The notes: generated from the sequence alone by a model not told the origin. A DNA stretch of 64,000 nt from Phycisphaeraceae bacterium (GCA_019636695.1 JAHBXD010000001.1:799661-863660); one strand, 5' to 3'. Shown: positions 10,246 through 19,454, counted from the stretch's first letter. Made by a program: numbers and translations.

Positions 10246-10653
10246 ATGGGCAAAGCGGCCATGATCGTCGGGCTTCTCCAGTTCGAACTTCTGCTCCACG
10301 ACGCCGAATCCCTCAAGGACAAGCGGCGCGTGGTGCGGTCGTTGAAGGACCGGCTGCACCGCGAGCACATGGTCAGTGTCGCCGAGGTCGGTTCGGCCGA
10401 TGCGATCGGTTCGGCGGTGCTTGCCGTGGCGCTGGTGGGCAACGACGGCCGACACATCGGCAGCGTGCTCGATGCGATCAGCGCCAAGGTGCGCGGGCAG
10501 CTCGATGCCGAGGTCGGGGCGATGCGCAGGCAACTGATCCACGGCAGCCAGATCGCAGATCTCGACCCCGCCGACGAGCCTGACCGGGCATCGATCGACG
10601 AAGAAATGCGGCGGCACAGCCTGCATGACGCGGCGGAGGAGGGGCACGCGTGA
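10246..10653 (+). CDS. DUF503 family protein (YlxP-like)
   Basis: Small (135 residues) protein of the DUF503/YlxP family, recognised from the N-terminal GLLQFELLLHDAESLKDKRRVVRSL and the following VAEVGSAD block. Family members sit between infB and rbfA in many bacteria, as here, and have been linked to ribosome assembly by context; the biochemical role is not established. ATG 10246 is used; GTG 10243 and ATG 10261 also lie in frame. The stop overlaps the rbfA start by four bases (GTGA), which indicates translational coupling. Confidence 0.88.
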   Translation: MGKAAMIVGLLQFELLLHDAESLKDKRRVVRSLKDRLHREHMVSVAEVGSADAIGSAVLAVALVGNDGRHIGSVLDAISAKVRGQLDAEVGAMRRQLIHGSQIADLDPADEPDRASIDEEMRRHSLHDAAEEGHA

Positions 10654-11036
10654 ACCGCCGGACGCAACAAGTCGCTGCAACGATTCGTCGCGCTGTGCAG
10701 GAAGTGCTCAGTCGCGGGCTGTCGGACCCGCGCGTCCGCGGGCTGATCACGGTGACGGGCATTACCATGTCCGATGATCTGCGGACGGCGACGCTGGACG
10801 TGAGCATCTATCCGCCTGAGCACCAGGAACTTTCGATGCACGGCCTGAAGGCGGCGGCGGCCCATATTCGGCACCAGGCGGGTGAGCTTGTCGATCTCAA
10901 GCGGATGCCGACGATCCAGTTTCGACTTGACACTTCGCTGAAGCGCGAGGCTGCGGTGCTCGAAGCCCTGGCGAAGGTTCGCGAAGAGCAAGCCTCGCAG
11001 GCGGCCGACGCCCAGCCGCCGGAGGACGAGTCGTGA
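10650..11036 (+). CDS. rbfA: Ribosome-binding factor A
   Basis: Single KH-fold protein that binds the immature 30S subunit and assists 16S rRNA 5'-end maturation, important in the cold. The 128-residue product has the family hallmarks: RRTQQVAATIRRAVQEVL at the start, SDPRVRGLITVTGITMSDDL in the middle and IRHQAGELVDLKRMPTIQF towards the end. GTG start overlaps the DUF503 stop, and its own stop overlaps the next GTG start by four bases. The nusA-infB-DUF503-rbfA order is the classical one minus rimP. Confidence 0.95.
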   Translation: MNRRTQQVAATIRRAVQEVLSRGLSDPRVRGLITVTGITMSDDLRTATLDVSIYPPEHQELSMHGLKAAAAHIRHQAGELVDLKRMPTIQFRLDTSLKREAAVLEALAKVREEQASQAADAQPPEDES

Positions 11037-11728
11037 GCGCGGCCGATCCGGGGCGCAAGCTCAAGGCTTTGCTCAAGAAGCTCAAGGCTGCCCATGGTGA
11101 GCCTGTGCCGCAGCCGGTGCACCTGTTCGCCGACTGCGAAGCCCTGCTCGGCCTGCTGGTGCAATCGTTCCTGGTGTGGGAGGCTTCGACAGCGCAGGCC
11201 GGCAGCGCGATCAAGCGGATTGTTTCGCAGGTGGTCGATTGCAATGAACTGCGCGTCTGCGTGCCCGAGGAACTCGTGCGTCTTCTCGGTCCGCGGTATC
11301 CGAAAGGCGAAGAGCGAGCCGAGCGGCTGCTTGCCTCTCTGCAGGATGTCTACACGCGCGAGCATGAGATCGCGCTCGGGTCATTAGGCTCGATGCCCAA
11401 ACGCGATGCCATGCACTACCTGATGTCGCTTCGCGGCATGGCCCCGTTCGTGGCTTCTCGCGTCGGGTTGCTCGGGCTGGGCGTGCATGCCGTGCCGATC
11501 GATGACCGACTGTGTGCCTATCTCATGGCGGAGGGTGTCGCCATCGCGGACCAGACGCCCGCCGGCCTGGCAGGGTGGCTAGAGCGTCAACTTCGGGCAG
11601 GCGAAGCGGTCGAGGCATATCTGCTGATCGAAGAAGGATGCGACAAAGCACCCGCGGCCAAGCCTCGCGCTGAGCGCACGAAGAAAGCGAAAGCACCTTC
11701 AAAAAAGCAGGCGTCTCGCAAGGAGTAA
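11033..11728 (+). CDS. Degenerate HhH-GPD (endonuclease III-like) protein
   Basis: 231-residue protein resembling the helix-hairpin-helix glycosylase fold. The block LRGMAPFVASRVGLLGLGVH-AVPIDDRL at about residues 130-160 lines up with the endonuclease III region LPGVGRKTA...VDTH: the downstream Asp is retained (PIDDR) but the catalytic Lys of the HhH is missing, and the C-terminal four-cysteine Fe-S loop is absent. The C-terminus is a Lys/Ala-rich tail (KKAKAPSKKQASRKE) suited to nucleic acid binding. GTG start overlaps the rbfA stop (GTGA), so it belongs to the operon. I infer loss of lyase activity; a monofunctional glycosylase or a structural DNA/RNA-binding role are both possible. Confidence 0.65.
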   Translation: MSAADPGRKLKALLKKLKAAHGEPVPQPVHLFADCEALLGLLVQSFLVWEASTAQAGSAIKRIVSQVVDCNELRVCVPEELVRLLGPRYPKGEERAERLLASLQDVYTREHEIALGSLGSMPKRDAMHYLMSLRGMAPFVASRVGLLGLGVHAVPIDDRLCAYLMAEGVAIADQTPAGLAGWLERQLRAGEAVEAYLLIEEGCDKAPAAKPRAERTKKAKAPSKKQASRKE

Positions 11729-11735
11729 TTCCGGC

Positions 11736-14700
11736 ATGAAGCAGCACGGAAGCGCTTCGGTTGGCAGGCGGGGAATAGGCCAGGCGCTCGGGCTGGCTGC
11801 AACGGCCGGCGCTGTGCTGAGCGTGTTGAGCGGCCAGGCGCACAGCGCTTCGGGGATGGTCTTGGGCGGAGTGACGGCGGCGTGCGTTCCGCAGCCCGCA
11901 GAGACGTGGGAGTCAGCGCTTCCGGCGTTTCTCAAGACACGGCTGCGTCCGGCATTTCCGGATGCGGAAGCACGCGAACGGGCATATGTGCCCTTGCGCG
12001 AGGTGGTATCGCGTCGGGCGGTTGTATATGCGCCGCGATGGACCGAACTTGCTCCAGAGGTGCAACTGGCATCGCTGCAGATGTATGCCCGGGGGCGCAT
12101 GCTGCTGCTGTCGGGCCGAGCGAGCGACGCCCTTACGCTGCTTCGAGAGGCGACCGCGCTCGATCCGGAATCCTCGGCCCCATGGCGCGAACTTGGCGAG
12201 GCTTACTTGAGCCTGGGGCGTCGCGCGGAGGGGCTTGAATGCCTCGAACGTGCGGTCGAGCGCGGGGCTTCGGAAGAGCGAACCCTGCTGATGCTCGCGG
12301 GCGAGTTGATAGCCTCAGGCCAGCACGATCGGGCGATCGGGCATCTTGCGCGCATCGTGTCGGATTCGTTCGATCGTCCTGCGACGGATCTCGAGCGGCT
12401 GGCGCTTGCCAATCTTGCCACGCTGGCGGGTCAGCAGGGGTATGCCCTGGCCGAGGTGGAAGCGTTCGAGCGTGCGCTGGTGGAAGGAACCGGCCCGGTC
12501 GGACGCGTGGCGTATGCACGCGAACTTGTTGAACTGCATCAACGCACGCCGGGGTTATGGATCCAGACGGGCGATCAGGCGATGCGGCTGGGCTTTTTCG
12601 AGCGAGCGGCCGATGCGTATGACCATGCCCGCCGGGCTCACGGGGGTGAGTTTGTCGCCGATCGGCAGATGGCTGCGTTGCTCGCGGCGGGTGATGCGAT
12701 CTCCGCCCGGCAGTTGCTCGTGGAGGAAGTTGCCGACCCGGCCAGGGCACTTGACGAGCGGCTGATCGGGCTTGCGCGGCTGGTCTCGAAGTTGCCCGGC
12801 GACGACCTCTCCCCGGCGATCGCGATGGTCGAGCCACCGGCCGGAGCTGCATCGAGCAGGGCCTGGCGCATGTGGCAATGGCGCATCGCCGCGGCGGCAT
12901 CGCCTCGTGGAGCGGCCATCCTTCGCCAACTCTGTCACGACGAACCGCGCGATCGCGACCCAGTGTTGGACTTGTTTGCGATGCTCCCTTCGTCAGATAC
13001 GGCCGGGATTGTGCACGAGGCGATGGAGATTGTTCGATGGCGCCCCATGGCGGCCGCGAGCGTGGGCGATGCGCTGCGGATGCACATGCAAGCGATGCCC
13101 GAAATGGAAGCGGAGCTTCGAAGGGTCGGGTCTTTCGAAGCGATGCTGCTGGTGACCGATCTGCGTCTTGCCGCTGGCGACCCTGCCGGGGCCTTGCGCG
13201 CAGGGCAGGGCCTGGTTGCGCCCGGGCAGAGGGCGATATCTTCAAATGATCGAGAACGTCACGTGGCGCAGGCGCTGGCGATGGTGCACGCATGTGTCGG
13301 GGTGGGTGATTTTGCGGGAGCCGAAGCGGCGATCGATCGAATCCGCCTGGCGGGAGGAGCGTGGGCGCTCGAAGGCGAGGTCGAAGCGCTGATCGTGATG
13401 CAACGGTATCTCCAGGCGAGTGCGCTTGCGGCATCGGCAGAGGAGGCAGGCGCAACGCCGCCGTGGGCCGGGCGGGTGTTGGTTCGGATCGGTCAACTGC
13501 TGGGAGATGCCGCACTCGTGGAGCGCGGGTTGCGGATCGGGGCGGATGCCGATGCGTATGACGCCCAGTCCTATCTCGGGCTGCTTCAGATGTACCAGCC
13601 TGGCAGCACACGGGCGAACCCCGCAAGATTGCAGCAGGTCGGCGCGCACATTCGCACAGCGCTGGCGTCGACCACGGCGGTGCGGCGGGCGATTGTGACG
13701 GAGATTCTGCAACGGGGTCTGAACGCCGATGCCGAAGTGCGCGCCGTAGCGCTCGTTGATGAGCGGCCGTGGGATGAAGCCTCGTTGGCCGTGGCCCTGC
13801 GTACGTGGGAGCAGATCGAGTGGCGCGAGGCGGGGGCGATTGCCCGTGGGCTGGCGTGGATCGAGGCACGCCTGGCCGATGCCCCGCGGTCGGTGCAATT
13901 GCGAATTGCCAAAACGACCTTGCTCGCTGCTGCCGGCCGTGCTGAAGAGGCTGAACAATTGCTGGAACGGTGGCAGCAGGAGCACGAACGATCTGAGTAT
14001 CGACTCGAACGTGAAGCGCTGATCCGTGGGTTTCTGGGTGATGCGCCTCGTGCCGCTGCGATGCGGCTCGAACGCCTCGAAGCATCGCCTCGTTCGATTC
14101 GCAACATGCTCGAACTGAGCGCATCGTTTCTCGGTGTGGGCCGGGTGGAGGAAGCCTGGAAGTTGCTCGATAGCCTTCCTCGAGGCATGCACCTGGCATA
14201 CGGACAGCGCGTGGAACTTGGAAGGGCGCTCGCCGAGGCCGCGGAGGCGCTCTTCCCGCAGCGTCCGCCCGAAGCAGTGTCGCACTGGCTCAGGCTCGCC
14301 GAGTGGGGCGCCGAAAAGAGCATTCTGCTGCCGGTGCAGGGCCACGCCGCGCGGGTCAATCTGCTGGCCGATGTTTCGCCGCCGGATGTTGAAGCAATCC
14401 GTCGGGCGGTGGCGTGGGCGATACGACAACATCCGTCAGAGGCGGGGCGGGTGCGGTATGTCGCGGTTTCGCGGTTGCTCGAACTTGAGCGTCTGACCGA
14501 CGCCGTGGGCGTGCTCGAGGCGATGGCGCAGGGCGACCCGGATCCGCCGGTGCGTGTGTATGGGCTGTGGGTGACTCTTGCAGCCCAGGCGGGCACCGAT
14601 GAGCACGTGCGCACGCTGCTGATGGCGCTTCCGCGGGGTGAGCGTGCGCGAGTCGTGCTCAACGAACTTGGCGCACGGAATGAAGATCCGGGAGATCCGG

Positions 14701-15293
14701 CGCGGGCATCGAGCCGGTTGCTGGCGCGGGTTGCCGCGATTCTTCGGATTCAGGACCGCGATGGGCTGGCCGACGAGGCGTACGCCCTTGCGATGGAGAT
14801 CGACCCTGATGATCCGTGGCTGTGTAATGACTTCGGGTATCGCCTGCTGGAGCTGGGCGAGCGTCTGGATGATGCCGCGGTGTTGATCGAGCACGCCTAC
14901 AGCATGCTTTCGGATCGTGCGAGCGTGGTTGATTCACTCGGCTGGCTTCGTTATCACCAAGGGCGGTTGGGTGATGAAATCGGCCCTGATGGCGAGGTTC
15001 TTTCTGAAGGCGCGGTGACGCTCCTTCGTCGCGCGGTTCAGATGGCCGGCGAGGGGGTCTCGGCCGAAGTGCTTGAGCACCTCGGCGATGCCCTCTGGCG
15101 GGCCGGTGAGCCTGAAGAAGCCCGAGAGATCTGGCGGCAGGCGCTCACAGCGGCTGAACGCGAACTCGACGCCGCACGCTCGCAGGGAACGGCGCCCGGG
15201 CCGCGGCGCTGGGCGGAAGAGCGTGCAACATCGGTGCGTGCTCGTCTTGAGGCTGAGCCGCCCCCGGTCACCCCGATTATGTCCGGGTGGTGA
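11736..15293 (+). CDS. Large secreted TPR-repeat protein
   Basis: 1185-residue protein with a twin-basic signal-like start (residues 1-38, GRRGIGQALGLAATAGAVLSVLSGQAHA-type with AHSAS as likely cleavage region) followed almost entirely by tetratricopeptide-type helix pairs, e.g. RASDALTLLREATALDPESSAPWRELGEAYLSLGRRAEGLECL at about 130-175 and a well-formed C-terminal cluster (ALAMEIDPDDPWLCNDFGYRLLELGERLDDA, near 1025). TPRs mediate protein-protein contact; no catalytic domain is visible. It starts seven bases after the HhH gene, so it is probably co-transcribed with the translation genes, which is an odd partner for an exported protein. Function unknown; likely periplasmic or cell-envelope scaffold. 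Confidence 0.8.
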   Translation: MKQHGSASVGRRGIGQALGLAATAGAVLSVLSGQAHSASGMVLGGVTAACVPQPAETWESALPAFLKTRLRPAFPDAEARERAYVPLREVVSRRAVVYAPRWTELAPEVQLASLQMYARGRMLLLSGRASDALTLLREATALDPESSAPWRELGEAYLSLGRRAEGLECLERAVERGASEERTLLMLAGELIASGQHDRAIGHLARIVSDSFDRPATDLERLALANLATLAGQQGYALAEVEAFERALVEGTGPVGRVAYARELVELHQRTPGLWIQTGDQAMRLGFFERAADAYDHARRAHGGEFVADRQMAALLAAGDAISARQLLVEEVADPARALDERLIGLARLVSKLPGDDLSPAIAMVEPPAGAASSRAWRMWQWRIAAAASPRGAAILRQLCHDEPRDRDPVLDLFAMLPSSDTAGIVHEAMEIVRWRPMAAASVGDALRMHMQAMPEMEAELRRVGSFEAMLLVTDLRLAAGDPAGALRAGQGLVAPGQRAISSNDRERHVAQALAMVHACVGVGDFAGAEAAIDRIRLAGGAWALEGEVEALIVMQRYLQASALAASAEEAGATPPWAGRVLVRIGQLLGDAALVERGLRIGADADAYDAQSYLGLLQMYQPGSTRANPARLQQVGAHIRTALASTTAVRRAIVTEILQRGLNADAEVRAVALVDERPWDEASLAVALRTWEQIEWREAGAIARGLAWIEARLADAPRSVQLRIAKTTLLAAAGRAEEAEQLLERWQQEHERSEYRLEREALIRGFLGDAPRAAAMRLERLEASPRSIRNMLELSASFLGVGRVEEAWKLLDSLPRGMHLAYGQRVELGRALAEAAEALFPQRPPEAVSHWLRLAEWGAEKSILLPVQGHAARVNLLADVSPPDVEAIRRAVAWAIRQHPSEAGRVRYVAVSRLLELERLTDAVGVLEAMAQGDPDPPVRVYGLWVTLAAQAGTDEHVRTLLMALPRGERARVVLNELGARNEDPGDPARASSRLLARVAAILRIQDRDGLADEAYALAMEIDPDDPWLCNDFGYRLLELGERLDDAAVLIEHAYSMLSDRASVVDSLGWLRYHQGRLGDEIGPDGEVLSEGAVTLLRRAVQMAGEGVSAEVLEHLGDALWRAGEPEEAREIWRQALTAAERELDAARSQGTAPGPRRWAEERATSVRARLEAEPPPVTPIMSGW

Positions 15294-15381
15294 GGCAGCA
15301 GCCCGAGGCGGGTGGTCATAGGATGGCAAGGCGACCCACGCACAGCGCGCCGACCACGGCGGACGATCGGGAACAAGCGAC

Positions 15382-16122
15382 ATGGCAGGACATAACAAGT
15401 GGTCGAAAATCAAGCACCGCAAGGCGGCGGTAGAGAAAAAGAAAACCAAGATCTGGTCGAAGATTTCCAAGGCGATCATGGTTGCCGCGCGGAACGGCGG
15501 GCCAGACCCTGAGAGCAACCTGAGTCTTCGATACGCCATCGACGAAGCCCGTTATGCCAACATGCCCAAAGATACGATCCAGAGGGCGATTGACAAAGGC
15601 GCAGGCGCCGGCAGCGGCGACAACTGGGAGCACCTGGTGTATGAGGGGTATGGCCCTGGCGGGGCGGCGGTGCTGGTGGATGCCCTGACTGACAATCGAA
15701 CACGCACGGCGGGCGACCTGCGTCTGATCTTCGGCAATCACGGGGGGAACCTGGGCACTTCGGGGTGCGTGTCGTTCATGTTCTCGGTGCGAGGGCAACT
15801 GTTTGTGCCGAGGCAGGCAATCACCGAAGAGGCGCTACTGGAAGCAGCCCTGGAGGCCGGCGCCGATGATGTGATCTCCCCCGAACAAGGCGACGCCGAG
15901 GGGATGTATGAAATCCTGACTTCGCCATCGGCATTCGGCGAGGTGCGGCGGGCGCTCGAATCGAAGGGTGTGTCGATCGAGCAGGCCGAGGTCACCAAAA
16001 TCGCCGAGAACACGGTTGTGCTTCGGGGTGAACAGGCCGACACGCTCAATGACCTGCTCGAGGCCCTGGATGACAACGACGATGTGCAGAAGGTGTATTC
16101 GAACGCACAGACCGAGGATTGA
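15382..16122 (+). CDS. yebC: YebC/PmpR family protein (TACO1-like)
   Basis: 246-residue protein with the invariant family start MAGHNKWSKIKHRKAA, the second-block ARYANMPKDTIQRAIDKG, and the GPGGAAVLVDALTDNRTRT signature. Family members have been described as transcription regulators (PmpR) and, more recently, as translation factors that relieve stalling at proline runs; which applies here cannot be told from sequence. It lies 88 bases after the large TPR gene; this gap shows no clear promoter or terminator, so it may be read through from the nusA operon. Confidence 0.94.
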   Translation: MAGHNKWSKIKHRKAAVEKKKTKIWSKISKAIMVAARNGGPDPESNLSLRYAIDEARYANMPKDTIQRAIDKGAGAGSGDNWEHLVYEGYGPGGAAVLVDALTDNRTRTAGDLRLIFGNHGGNLGTSGCVSFMFSVRGQLFVPRQAITEEALLEAALEAGADDVISPEQGDAEGMYEILTSPSAFGEVRRALESKGVSIEQAEVTKIAENTVVLRGEQADTLNDLLEALDDNDDVQKVYSNAQTED

Positions 16123-16267
16123 ACTTCACACGCAATGCATGGGGCGACGCATGGGGGCATTCGCGTCTCAGATTCGGGCGTAGTCAGCCCGTCGCGTAAC
16201 GCAATAAACCTGAAGAACTTTCCGGCGTTGACGCACGGGTGCTCAGCGATAGGTATGATGCGCAATC

Positions 16268-17323
16268 ATGTGCCCGATCGATCCGCGCGAACTCTCGGCG
16301 TATGCCTCCGCGAGCCAGAAAGCCCGCGGCGAACCCACCTGCCGACAGTGCGGCTATGACCGTACGGGGCTGCCGCGCGGCGCACCATGTCCGGAGTGTG
16401 GGCGTGCGCCTGCAAACCTTCGAATCGATTCGAAGGAATCATTGGGTGATGCACCTGGGTGGTATCTTCGACGGCTTGCGGCATCGTGCATGCTGCTTGC
16501 CGGGGGCATCTGCGCGTGCGTCATTCTGCTGCTGGTGTTGTTGTTCGGGCGATCCATCGGCATGGCCCTCAAGCCGCCGTTCGGGCATATGGCCGGGATC
16601 GCGGGCAGCGCGGCGTGGTGGGTTGGGGTGTGGGTGGTGACCCTGCCGCGGCGGACATCAACCGCCCCGCTCAGTGAAACTGCGCGTGAGTTTCGGTGGA
16701 TTCGCCGGATCAATCGCGTGCTTCAGGGCGGCTGGCTGGTTTTCTGGTTGGCAGCGCTGTGTGTGATCGTTCTGAAACCCGCGGCGGGGGGCGAGCGCGT
16801 CTTGATTATCATCGGCGCTGCCGGACTGTTGGCGGGCATGTTCGGGATTCCGCTGCTTTGTCTGCAACTTGAGGAGTTGGCACGCTGGGCACACGACGAC
16901 GGACTTGTGGAGCGATTGCGCCTAGCGGGGTGGGGGCTTGGTTTCGGTGGGTTCTTTGTCTATGGCGTGCCTTTGCTGGCCTCGGTGCTGCCGTTCATGG
17001 CCATGTTGCTCATGTTTATGCAGTTGCTCATGCTTGGCGTGGTGCTTCTGAGTATGGGTATGCTGGTCATCTCTTGCCTCAACCTGGCGAGTATGACGCG
17101 CTGGGCAGTGCGGAATCGTGCCGAGGCGGATTCACGCGACGATCGCATGCGGCAGATGGCCCAGGCGACGGCCGCGAAACGGGCACGCCTGGAGGAACAG
17201 ACCTTCGCGAATCTCGGCAGTTCGGAAGTTCCGCTTTCGTCGCAGCGACCGCCTACCTCGGCCAAACGCACGCCGCGGCTGGAGCGTAAGGACGATGGCG
17301 AAGAGCCGTATGATCTTTCGTAA
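16268..17323 (+). CDS. Zinc-ribbon polytopic membrane protein, function unknown
   Basis: 351-residue protein. Residues about 24-45 form a rubredoxin/zinc-ribbon knuckle pair (CRQCGYDRTGLPRGAPCPECG), followed by six or so hydrophobic segments (from about residue 72) and a charged C-terminal tail. Such CxYDLxGL/CPECG-type headed membrane proteins are common in planctomycetes, but no function is assigned to them. A TTGACG box (16228) and a TATGAT box (16254) are present upstream but 20 bases apart, and would give an almost leaderless transcript; I do not call it as a promoter. The gene is followed by a strong hairpin. Confidence 0.75.
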   Translation: MCPIDPRELSAYASASQKARGEPTCRQCGYDRTGLPRGAPCPECGRAPANLRIDSKESLGDAPGWYLRRLAASCMLLAGGICACVILLLVLLFGRSIGMALKPPFGHMAGIAGSAAWWVGVWVVTLPRRTSTAPLSETAREFRWIRRINRVLQGGWLVFWLAALCVIVLKPAAGGERVLIIIGAAGLLAGMFGIPLLCLQLEELARWAHDDGLVERLRLAGWGLGFGGFFVYGVPLLASVLPFMAMLLMFMQLLMLGVVLLSMGMLVISCLNLASMTRWAVRNRAEADSRDDRMRQMAQATAAKRARLEEQTFANLGSSEVPLSSQRPPTSAKRTPRLERKDDGEEPYDLS

Positions 17324-17335
17324 CGGCATATAAAG

Positions 17336-17367
17336 CGACGGGGCGCGAACCATGCCGCGCCCCGTCG
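17336..17367. terminator. Bidirectional hairpin terminator between convergent genes
   Basis: A perfect 12-bp GC-rich stem (CGACGGGGCGCG / CGCGCCCCGTCG) with an eight-base loop lies between the plus-strand zinc-ribbon gene (stop at 17323) and the minus-strand gene ending at 17389. No good T run follows on either side (GCTTTATAT on the minus strand is the closest), so termination efficiency is uncertain, but position and strength argue for a shared terminator. Confidence 0.7.
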
Positions 17368-17388
17368 AATCTGTACGTAGAAATGGGG

Positions 17389-18432
17389 TCAGAAGCCGCC
17401 CATGCCGGGCATGAAGTCCATCGGGTCAAAGCCGGTGGCATCGGCGATGCGGATGATCATCGTGGTGAGTTCACGAAGTTCGCGGCTGTCGAACACGACG
17501 CTCACGCGCGAGCCGGAGGTCTCCATCGCGGCGGCCTTGACAAGAAAACCGGCGACCTCGGTCGGCTTGGGCGCGCCTGCGGGCCAGTCGTCGCCTTCGT
17601 CGGCTTCGACTTCCTTGGCTTTGGAGGTCAGGGTGCCGAGCAGTTCCTTCCAATGGCCGTTGACCTTCTCGGCGGCAGAGGCGTTCTTCATTTCGCCCAC
17701 CATCCTGACGGTGGGCTGCTTGCCGAGTGAAATCGACATGCCCATCCAACGGGTGGCATCAAGCATTTCCTTCATGATGCGTGCCTGCTCTTCGTCATCA
17801 GCATCTTCGAGCATCTGCTCGCGAAGCTGCGAGACGGGGAGCATGGCGAAGGAAATCGATGCGCCTTCCATGCCTGAGAGGGCCGAGTTGAAGTGCGAAA
17901 CCGCGCTCGCATCGCTGGGCTTGCCCGAGCCGCCGCCCATGGGCGCGAACACCAGCCAGTGCTGGCCGCCCTCGGAGTGCTTCTGGGCCATAGACCCCAT
18001 GCCGCCCATCATGTTCATCATGCCGATGATCTGGTCACTGGCATCGGCAGATGCCGCGGGCATGAGGATCTGGACATTCGGCGAGTCCCACGGATCCTGC
18101 GGGGCTTCGACAACGATGGAGACGCTGGTTGCGCCCATGCCGACGAAAGTGGTCGCGAACCCTTCGACCATGCCCAGTCCCGCGATCATCTGGCGGATGT
18201 CGGGCGTGTCGAGCGGGTTGTCAATGCCCGCACGCTTGAGCGCATCGGCATCGACGAGCGCGGTCAGCGTGTCCTTGATGACCTGCGTCTTGATGTGCGA
18301 CAGGTTGATTCGGGCGACCATCATGGTGTCGCCGGTGACGAACTTGGCGGGCACGCCCGGCTCGGCCGCCGCCATGGGCGCCACCAACACGATGCCGGCA
18401 GTCGCGGCCACAAGTCGATTCCACAAAGGCAT
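17389..18432 (-). CDS. Exported protein of unknown function, Met/Gly-rich
   Basis: 347-residue protein starting at ATG 18432 with AAGGA seven bases upstream and a clear signal peptide (LVAATAGIVLVAPMAAA, cleavage near residue 23). The mature part contains an N-terminal GDTMMVARINLSHIK block and a Met/Gly-rich stretch (MMNMMGGMGSM), and ends FMPGMGGF. I recognise no catalytic motif. Proteins with this kind of start (a secreted 'DUF' with repeated beta-alpha units) occur in planctomycetes; no functional claim is made. Monocistronic by context: terminator downstream, candidate promoter upstream. Confidence 0.7.
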   Translation of the reverse strand: MPLWNRLVAATAGIVLVAPMAAAEPGVPAKFVTGDTMMVARINLSHIKTQVIKDTLTALVDADALKRAGIDNPLDTPDIRQMIAGLGMVEGFATTFVGMGATSVSIVVEAPQDPWDSPNVQILMPAASADASDQIIGMMNMMGGMGSMAQKHSEGGQHWLVFAPMGGGSGKPSDASAVSHFNSALSGMEGASISFAMLPVSQLREQMLEDADDEEQARIMKEMLDATRWMGMSISLGKQPTVRMVGEMKNASAAEKVNGHWKELLGTLTSKAKEVEADEGDDWPAGAPKPTEVAGFLVKAAAMETSGSRVSVVFDSRELRELTTMIIRIADATGFDPMDFMPGMGGF

Positions 18433-18483
18433 CTGCAATCCTTTCAAGTTGGCCGCGCCCGCACGGTGCGCGAGGGCGGCGGC

Positions 18484-18512
18484 AGTTGATCGTTTCAGGG
18501 TAACCGCCTCAA
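18484..18512 (-). promoter_or_regulatory. Weak candidate promoter of the Met/Gly-rich exported protein gene
   Basis: Minus strand TTGAGG (18507-18512) and TCAACT (18484-18489), 4/6 each, spaced 17 bases, about 50 bases before the ATG at 18432. Supported only by motif and position. Confidence 0.25.
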
Positions 18513-18584
18513 GCCTCCTCGTCTTGACAGGCGTTTTTCCGTGATTTCCTCACCCTGGCGAACGGGCGCGCACCCTCCGCAGCC

Positions 18585-19403
18585 TTATTGGTCGGAACTC
18601 GGCGGTCGGGATTTCGGGGTCGCGGAAGGATTGTCGATCCCCTGGGCCGAACTTATCCCTGACCTTGGCGGAATTCGGCCGGTCCGCGAGTCCCACATCG
18701 CGACCTGAGAACTGGTGTTCGGGAGGGGTGGGAGCGAAGATAGGGCCTCGACCTCGACCCCGCGATAGCGAGCCTGCTGCCCATCGATGCTCGGGTCGCG
18801 GAAGGTCCGCACGATGCCGAAACTGGCCGGGTGCATGCCCTGGCCGGTCAGGAACGCCAGAATCGCGACCGAAGATTGCAGACTCTGCACGATGTAGGAA
18901 GGGGAGACCAGGTTCTCAAGTTCGCGAATCTGCGCAAGGCCGGAGAGATATGTCAACGCGTTCTTGAGTTTGCGATGGTGGCGGAAAACGCGCGCCTGAA
19001 GCCGTAGCGTGTCACTTGCGCGCATGCCGAGGTTGGCGAACAGATTCTTCGTGAAAACAGGCAGCGGATCTTCTTCTTTGACCAGCGACAGAATCGCGAC
19101 CAGTTCATCGAGGTGAAACTCTCGCCGTCCGCCCTGCCAGACCCACACCGCGTGGTCGATATCGTGCAGCGTCGCCCAGGCGATGCGCTGGGCCTCTTCT
19201 CGCAGTTTGCTTCGCTCAATCAGCCAATCGACCACGGCGACCGTCATCGCAATACCGATGATCTCGGCGCCGAGATTCAGCCCGAACTCGGTCAGGGTGT
19301 CGCCGACCGGCTCGCCGCCGACGCTCTTGATGATGGTGACGATCGTGAGGCATACCAGCGCAACGGCGACGAGCGCAATCGTAAGATGCCACCGATTCAA
19401 CAT
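18585..19403 (-). CDS. Membrane protein with two N-terminal TM segments, function unknown
   Basis: 272-residue protein beginning MLNRWHLTIALVAVALVCL; TM1 at about 7-27, TM2 at about 45-65 (LGAEIIGIAMTVAVVDWLI), then a cytoplasmic helical domain (SKLREEAQRIAWATLHDIDHAVWVW onwards) and a Ser/Pro-rich tail. The topology resembles small planctomycete proteins with a membrane hairpin followed by a helical domain; no known catalytic motif. An in-frame ATG at 19463 is rejected because it falls directly behind the hairpin of the terminator belonging to the upstream pilin operon. The GGGGG before ATG 19403 is a weak ribosome site. Confidence 0.6.
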   Translation of the reverse strand: MLNRWHLTIALVAVALVCLTIVTIIKSVGGEPVGDTLTEFGLNLGAEIIGIAMTVAVVDWLIERSKLREEAQRIAWATLHDIDHAVWVWQGGRREFHLDELVAILSLVKEEDPLPVFTKNLFANLGMRASDTLRLQARVFRHHRKLKNALTYLSGLAQIRELENLVSPSYIVQSLQSSVAILAFLTGQGMHPASFGIVRTFRDPSIDGQQARYRGVEVEALSSLPPLPNTSSQVAMWDSRTGRIPPRSGISSAQGIDNPSATPKSRPPSSDQ

Positions 19404-19454
19404 GCCGGAAGCCCCCAAGGGTGGGCCAAGTGTAGGAAGTTCGTAGAAGAATGC

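Noticed and set aside
7998-10991. 997-residue minus-strand open frame opposite infB to rbfA
   Set aside because: A high-GC antisense artefact; infB, DUF503 and rbfA motifs are on the plus strand.
12133-14199. 688-residue minus-strand open frame opposite the TPR gene
   Set aside because: Antisense low-complexity Arg/Pro-rich translation; the TPR frame is clear on the plus strand.
16228-16259. Promoter TTGACG...TATGAT before the zinc-ribbon gene
   Set aside because: Boxes match well but are 20 bases apart and would place the start of transcription on the ATG.
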